Notes under the pieces: model-generated
What the model was told of the DNA's origin: nothing
Database searches by the model: none
The model's input: only the letters and a program-made list of their open reading frames with translations
Translations under genes and position numbers: made by a program
Shown: positions 58,009-64,000 of the stretch, piece by piece
Layout of the letters: every line of letters starts with the position of its first letter
How positions within the stretch are numbered: the stretch's first letter is position 1
Assembly: GCF_002775205.1 (NCBI RefSeq)
Contig: NC_036459.1
Span: 17,716,312-17,780,311, forward strand
Origin: Xiphophorus maculatus
Taxonomy: Eukaryota > Chordata > Actinopteri > Cyprinodontiformes > Poeciliidae
DNA length: 64,000 bases
Direction of reading: 5' to 3'

Positions 58009-60171
58009 CCCTAGAGAAACTGCAAACTGACATTCTTATCTTATGAAATATGCTTTTAAAGAATGTATAAATAAGCTGTGTTCATGTGAGTGTGCAGCCG
58101 CGCTTTGCTCCCCTTCCCTTCAGGGCTGCACACTAATTCTAATAAAAGCAGGGTAAGACTCAGTTGAAGCTTCAGAGCATAGGCCCAAATCTGTAACTGG
58201 GTTTCAACTGTGTTCTCCCTGCAGGTAAAACTGAGTTCTGACTCTTGTCTCTTCTTTGTGTCTGTGTTCAGGTTATTTAGACCTAACACGTTCAAACACA
58301 CAAAACTCTATAAATAGGTGAAATTGGGCATATACTGACCTGCATGAGTCCACTGTATTTATTTTATACTATGGCACCAAGAAAACTTTTTGAATTATTG
58401 ATTAGGACTAAGTCAGTTAATCTTCATTTGTTCTCAGAGGAGGGAGGATTACTTTATAGGCACTGACAGATTTTGCCAGGTTTCTTGGTTTTCGGTGGCT
58501 TTCTGCATCTCCTTTCCTCCATTTGTTAATCTACTTTTCTACACAACTTCATTTCTATAGTTGCATGTTTTGTCCATTGTCGGCCACATGTATTTTCCAC
58601 AGAGATGTTCTTTCCCACTGATGTTGGGTGTTTGAACCTCCCCCGGGCCTTCAAACTTGAGGGACATCAAAGGACATTTTTCCCAGCGACTTCCTGGCTG
58701 TCATGGCCCGGCCTTCATCACCGTCCGCAGCATTCGCCTCCCGTGAGTGAGAGTTATCCTGTTTTCCGAGTTCCAAGAATTCTGCACCAATGGCTGCATG
58801 ACAGTATGTAACGCAAGTAAACAAGTACATTTACTTGAGTTTCAAAATACGTTGTAGAACATTCAGGTTATCTGTCTTCTCTATGTTTTGTTGTTTAACT
58901 TGAAAATTCTTTTAAACTCTTCTTCTGACTTTTGCGGTGAGATAAGAAGAACATGAACATGTCAAGAAAAACCATGTCAAGACATATCATCGTCTCATTT
59001 GTTTACATCACAAAAGCCTGACAGTTTAACTAGGGCGTTTAGATTTTTGATGTGTATGGTATTTCAGTTTCAATGACTGCCGACTTTATTTTCCTGTACT
59101 TAAATGTGACAGTTGGAGACAAAGAGAAGAGGTTTTACAAGAGTAACCTATGCTGGTTCAACCAGTCAGACATGATCAACCATAGATTAAGGTTTATGAT
59201 TTTTTTTTTAAAATTATGTGTACATATACTTCAGACTGTGTTTGCCTTGTGAACATATGTTGCAGGGGGAAAACGCATATATAGGATTAATAGGACACAA
59301 ATATGCATACACAAGTAACTGTATAAATGTCTATTGTGAACATTGCTTCAGCTAAAGAAGTGTCATCTGCATGCACACAAATGCAACTCTTCTAGTGTGT
59401 GGATCGTTGCTCATCTATACACGTGGGCACATGCTGCTTCACTTTGTTTAATGATGACATATTTACCTGAAAGTAATACGTATATTCAGTAATGTGTTTT
59501 TTTTAAGAGTACATAAGCAGTCATAAAAGTGTTTCAGACAAGATTGACAGTGAATGAGAGAAGCTAGCTTTACAGACCTAGTGTGTGTTTGTGATTTATG
59601 TACATCACCTGGGGTGTGTGCATGCATACTTGAGTTGTAGTGTTGTAGAGTCCCAGCGAGCTAGCCCAGGCGTTAGAGAGAGGGACTTCCTGCTTCTTCT
59701 TGGCAAGCGCGACTAGGACGAGTGGACGAAGACGAAAAAGCGTGGCATAAAACTCTCAGCCCGAACTCCGCTTGTGGTGAGTTAGTAAGGACTGATTCTA
59801 TTGGCTGGGAATACAACATGAGACAAAAGATGGACCCAGACCAAACCTGTCCAAAACCCTCAAGCGACGACTCCATTCCACCTGGTTGAAAACCTTCTCT
59901 TCATCTAGACACAGGGTGGAACAAAAATAACACATAATGTCCATCTAATGTCTAATAGTAAAGAAAGGGAATGGATTTGGGATGAAGCTCGTCTGATCGG
60001 TGTGAATAATGGATTCTATACACTCATTTGACCTTTTTGCATGCGTTTTCATGAGTAACTTAAAATCTAAGCTGACCATGGAAATTAGATGGTATGACAA
60101 AGGATCAGTCAATGTACAACCAAATCTGGATTCAAATTGGTTTATTTCCTAAAAGCATAAAGAAATACAAA

Positions 60172-60440
60172 TGAGGAAGCAGTGGTGGTGACGGTGATGA
60201 GAGTTTGCCCTGTGTAATCAGTAGATCGCTGGTTCGATTCCCAGTTTGCTCGTTCTCAGGCAAAACTGTTCATCACCTTTGGGCCGATGGCGCAAAATTT
60301 CCCTTCAGTCAGAACGCCGGAGAGCAGCTGTAGCTACAAAGCAGCAGCTCACCAGTGTATGAATGAGCCTTTAGAGATTTCAATTGGAGAAATAAAGGGC
60401 ATTACAAATAAAAATGATTATTATTATTAGAGTACATTCA
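60172..60440 (+). mobile_element. Probable SINE relic
   Basis: Carries a perfect B-box-like GGTTCGATTCC at 60231, a body with conserved-looking short motifs (GAATGAGCC, ATAAAGGGCATTAC) and an ATTATTATTATTA tail. The A box is not convincing and no target duplication was found. Confidence 0.45.
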
Positions 60441-61602
60441 GCAAGTCAAGTACAGTTAAAAAAAAAGACATAACCTATTTTTCTTCACTATATTACCTTA
60501 AATCAGATCAAATGTTCCTGTTTTAGGCCAGTTCAAATTAGGACAATCTTTTTACTAAATATCAAAATAATGAGAAGAGAGAAATTTACATGCCAGAAGA
60601 TTACTATGCTGATTAACAATTTCAGACAAGCCTGATGTTGCCATGGCCTTTTAAGGCACAGCAGTGGGTCTATTTTTAGGCCTCAAATGCTGCTTGGGCC
60701 CAGAAGTCTGGAGTGTTGAAGGCGCCACGTTTATCTGTTTAAACCATTATAGGCAAGCATTAGAGTGTCCAACTATCATACAGTAGAGTTTGGTTTTTAC
60801 CAAAACGGGTGTGTTGTGGTTGAAAATGTGGTAAGGAATTCCAAATTGTTTTAAAAAGGCAATTTGACGAAAGATATGCAAATGTTTGAATTTAAATAAA
60901 GTAAAAATTCTCTAAAAATTCCCTCTGGTTATCGTGGCATTTAGAACGTAGAAACAACATTGATAATCCCTACTCGCCTGAACCAGGACAGGTTTTGTCT
61001 GATCTACTGTTACACCATAAAAACATCACCTTCAACTTGAAAATCATGACAAATACCACCACCACTGACACAGCCTAAATGTAAAATAACTTCTTACACC
61101 GTAAAAATAAATACCAGCACCAAATCCTTTCTCAGATCTGTTCTGATGTTGTAGAATCACTTATAAACATTGTTTGTCCTTTACCATCATCCTTTAAAGA
61201 ATACACAGTGCTTTGTGTGACCACTTAAAACGTTAATCATTATTGCGACTGCCTTAACCGAGAAGAAGGCAAGGCAGTTTTCTAATTAATGTTGTGCAGA
61301 TATTTCATTAGCAAAGACCAGACCACATCAACATGCACTTTATATTGTAATAACATAAAAGGAATGAAGATAAGTGTTTTTTTTAAATGGTTTTTTAAAA
61401 GTTGGGTTTAATCATTGGAGTCTGTTGATAAGTAATGTATCGGCTGACTCAACCAAATTCTGCAGACTGAATAAAACTGGATAGGATGGACTTGGTACGA
61501 TGGAGTAACTGGATTTGTGAAATGGAACTTTTTTTTGTTTTTTGTTGTCGATTTCCAGTTGCACACTTACATGCTTTGTATTGCTGCCATGTGATTGGCT
61601 CA

Positions 61603-61608
61603 TTTATT
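61603..61608 (-). promoter_or_regulatory. cmah: Candidate poly(A) signal for cmah
   Basis: AATAAA on the minus strand about 440 bases after the cmah stop; there is no cleavage evidence beyond the hexamer. Confidence 0.35.
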
Positions 61609-62044
61609 ATATGGACTTGAGCAAAGGTGCCTTAAAGGAGGACTGTTGCGTGTAAATGAGATGTCATGCCTCCATTTTTCTTGAATATGTGAAACTATGA
61701 TTTGCACGGTTGGTGGGGAGAGAGGAAAAGGAGGCCTGAGGTGAGAATAAATGTACTATATGAGGGATTGGAGTGCGATGAAATGCAGTTGATGTGTGGC
61801 ATTGCTTTAAAACATTAAAATATCTAAATCATTTATACATGGGGTGATGGTTTAGAATACTCATACATTCAATGAGTAAGAAAATAACATAAAAAAATCC
61901 CAGAAGGTTAATTTCCGTTAGGAAGATAACTTCCATTAGGCTTCATGGAAATTCCACTTTGGCTTAATACATGCAATTAATCATTTTACTTTGGTTTAAA
62001 CCAAGAAATCTGCAGCATTTCCTTCACATTCCCTCCTTCCAAAT

Positions 62045-63957
62045 CTATAAAATGGAACAATAATTCAATAGGCCATAATTTGATGAGTCTGTTTCCTGGA
62101 TGGGAGGGACCCGTTGCAGAAACTGGTCCCAGTCTGGACTGTGAAGAGGTAACTGGGTCTGGAAGTGGTTCCAGAACCTGAAGGCCAAAATGAAACCGCA
62201 AAAAAAAAAAAGAAAAAAAAAAAAGGAGCTTTATGGGTTTAGAAGAAATAAAAGCTTTAAAATGCAAATATGTACATTTTTTCCCTGTGTGATAATACTT
62301 GTGGTGGTAGGTGTCGGGATCTCGGCTGATGCGGTTCTGAAAGCCGATGTACAGGTCGTCCCAGAGGCCGCCGTGCAGAACCACGTACCTCATCACGCCG
62401 ATTCTGTTTTTAATCTTAAAGTTAAACACAGAAAAACTTTAGGCTGTTCCTGCCAGTCATACAAAACATGATTGACAAAATATACATCTCCTTTGAAGCC
62501 TTGCAACAGTGAAATTTAATACCTTCAATATGTCTATGAGTGGATATGTATATGAGAAAAAGCCTTTTTTAGCAACAGGCACAGAGTTAATATTATCTTA
62601 GCTGCAGTAGACATTGTTCAGACCAATCAAACATTGAAGAATCGCCAAGGAATTCCAGCAGGACTAATAACTAAATTGCAGCACTCACTGATTAACATTA
62701 CATTCTGTGCAAGTGACCAATCACACAGAGACCCAACAAGCTAGGTGAGGAATGAGCAGGTCATCAATTTACATCTGACTTAGTCTGTGCAAGTCCAGTT
62801 GCCTTCAATTTAAGCCTGAGGTATCAGATCTTACTTAAAGGACAGCTTTGTGCGATTTGGTATGAATGATCATATGAGGGGTTCCTCAAGGTTCTATTTT
62901 CGGGCCACTTTTAGTCAACATCAGTATTATTTCACTAACTTATTACAGAGCGCAGCAACATCAATTATTCCATCATCTATTGCCTACTGTTTGTGTTCCT
63001 ATGAGGTCATTGAGTCCGTCTGCCCAAAATATTGGGTGAATGGGTCAGAAACTCTTCTAGGCAAATGCAGAAGATGCTAGGTTAGAAATCGTCACTTCAA
63101 TCAGTTATGAAAAGTTTTTGTTTACATCTTCACGCTACAAAACTGCAGCTGATGCGAAACAGACACAGATGTAAACAATCTTTATTTCTCTCAGAAATAA
63201 AAGCAGCCAGAGAACCGGGAGTGCGGTCTATTTTCCTTGGCGCTGATTGGCCGTACCACCAAGAGCAGAGACAAGGAAGTCTGTAGATGTTAGCTTCTGG
63301 AGTAGTGTGAACATCTACTATTACAATAGGCAGACACAGTTTCAAATGATTTTAGTTGTCCGTGGGCAGTTGCCTTACCCATGCATATTTTGAGTTCTAA
63401 AAATATGTTCAGCTCCTTTTTGCTGCTTCGCACACAAGAGGAGCTTACCTCAATGTAGGAGTGCTCTCTGTCCGGTCTTGTGGAAGGAAATGACAAATCC
63501 AAAAAGTCCACCAGGTAGTCATAGCCATTACTCACTGGTTTAAAGCCGTCATCTGTTTCAATCATCTAAATGAAAGTAAAATGTCAGTTTAAAATATTTT
63601 AAGTTTGGATATCAAAGGGATCAAGAGTAAAGGCACCATCTCTCACAACAAAATATATAGAAGAAAAATCAAGCAATCCAGCAGCCACAGGATAAAAAAA
63701 AGATTGAGGAAGAGCCAAGAGTTTCTGTGACAGTTTTTTGAAGAAGATTGGAGGTGAATCCTTCTGGTCAAATAATATTTACCCGCACCACCAGGTTGTA
63801 GTTTTGAAAGCCTGCCCAGCTGTAATAAAACTGGATCCAGCTCTCATGCTTAAATATCTCACTGCTGATGGCGCTGTTGAGCTCATCCACATACAAGTCA
63901 AACTCCCAGCTGTCCTTGTAGATTTTGGCATTGGCTGGAGGTTCAGTAATGGCCTCA
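62045..63957 (-). CDS. cmah: CMP-N-acetylneuraminic acid hydroxylase, C-terminal exons (partial)
   Basis: Cytosolic Rieske-type iron enzyme that converts CMP-Neu5Ac to CMP-Neu5Gc using cytochrome b5. Only the last four exons are in the window: 63957-63783, 63565-63449, 62414-62299, 62177-62045; the gene continues past 64000. They chain in phase. Recognised by agreement with mammalian CMAH: EPPANAKIYKDSWEFDLYV, YSWAGFQNYNLVVR, MIETDDGF, GYDYLVDFLDLSFPS, LWDDLYIGFQNR, RDPDTYHH and FWNHFQTQLPL, ending at a TAG. The N-terminal Rieske iron-sulfur region lies outside. The stretch from 63958 to 64000 is upstream intron with the polypyrimidine tract before the acceptor. No lesion was seen in these exons. 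The strand is opposite to plexin-C1-like 3, so the two genes converge. Confidence 0.93.
62878..62925 (+). mobile_element. LINE reverse transcriptase fragment in a cmah intron
   Basis: Reads GVPQGSIFGPLLVNIS, the same conserved reverse transcriptase motif, on the strand opposite to cmah, between the exons at 63449 and 62414. Surrounding frames are closed. Confidence 0.6.
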
Positions 63958-64000
63958 CTGGAATTGATCACAGCAAAGGAAGCAGTGAAGGAAAACATAG

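Larger units (their letters stand above)
55477..62044. other. Spacer between convergent plexin-C1-like 3 and cmah
   Basis: Holds the hAT-like element at 55642, the MITE at 57835 and a SINE relic at 60172. Elsewhere it is AT-rich with only short chance frames. A GC-richer patch at about 59640-59880 has an open minus-strand frame of 67 codons that matches nothing I recognise. No GAP-domain plexin exons were seen. Confidence 0.65.

Noticed and set aside
59673..59876. 67-codon minus-strand frame in a GC-richer patch
   Set aside because: No recognisable motif, no splice signals in phase and no neighbour that would use it.

Overview
The window is vertebrate, almost certainly teleost, nuclear DNA. 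It holds multi-exon genes with canonical GT-AG introns (plus one GC-AG intron), CA microsatellites, tRNA-derived SINEs, LINE fragments, and hAT and Tc1 elements typical of fish. It is dominated by a cluster of three plexin-C1 genes, followed at the right edge by the 3' end of cmah (CMP-N-acetylneuraminic acid hydroxylase). Exons were traced by hand. Splice phases close in frame through all 31 exons of the first gene and all 16 exons of each of the other two.

Layout. (1) 75-23233, minus: complete plxnc1 (31 coding exons, about 1522 aa) with sema, PSI and IPT ectodomain, one membrane span, and a split RasGAP domain with an intervening Rho-binding region. (2) 23234-28050: spacer with a dead Tc1-like transposon and a possible solo LTR. 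(3) 28051-42529, minus: a second plexin-C1-like gene (about 915 aa) with all ectodomain exons but only a short tail after the membrane segment. Its intron 10 holds a three-level transposon nest (hAT, then a foldback element, then a LINE). (4) 42530-47715: rearranged spacer with a LINE/SINE block, a broken exon-1 copy and a circularly permuted copy of part of gene 2. (5) 47716-55476, plus: a third plexin-C1-like gene (about 957 aa), also without the GAP domain. Its ectodomain exons and introns are an inverted, nearly identical copy of those of gene 1. (6) 55477-62044: spacer with MITEs and SINE-like sequence. (7) 62045-63957, minus: the last four exons of cmah.

Main interpretation. The cluster holds one signalling-competent plexin-C1 and two intact-looking paralogues that keep the ligand-binding ectodomain but lack the cytoplasmic GAP domain. 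By architecture these could be decoy or dominant-negative receptors for semaphorin 7A-type ligands; this is inference. The copies have exchanged sequence. An approximately 0.6 kb tract of the sema exon is almost identical in all three, while the rest of gene 2 is strongly diverged. Genes 1 and 3 form an inverted duplication with arms of about 7 kb that stops between exons 14 and 15, just before the membrane exon.

Limits: identities were judged by eye, no database search was possible, and the last exon of genes 2 and 3 rests only on splice signals and phase.
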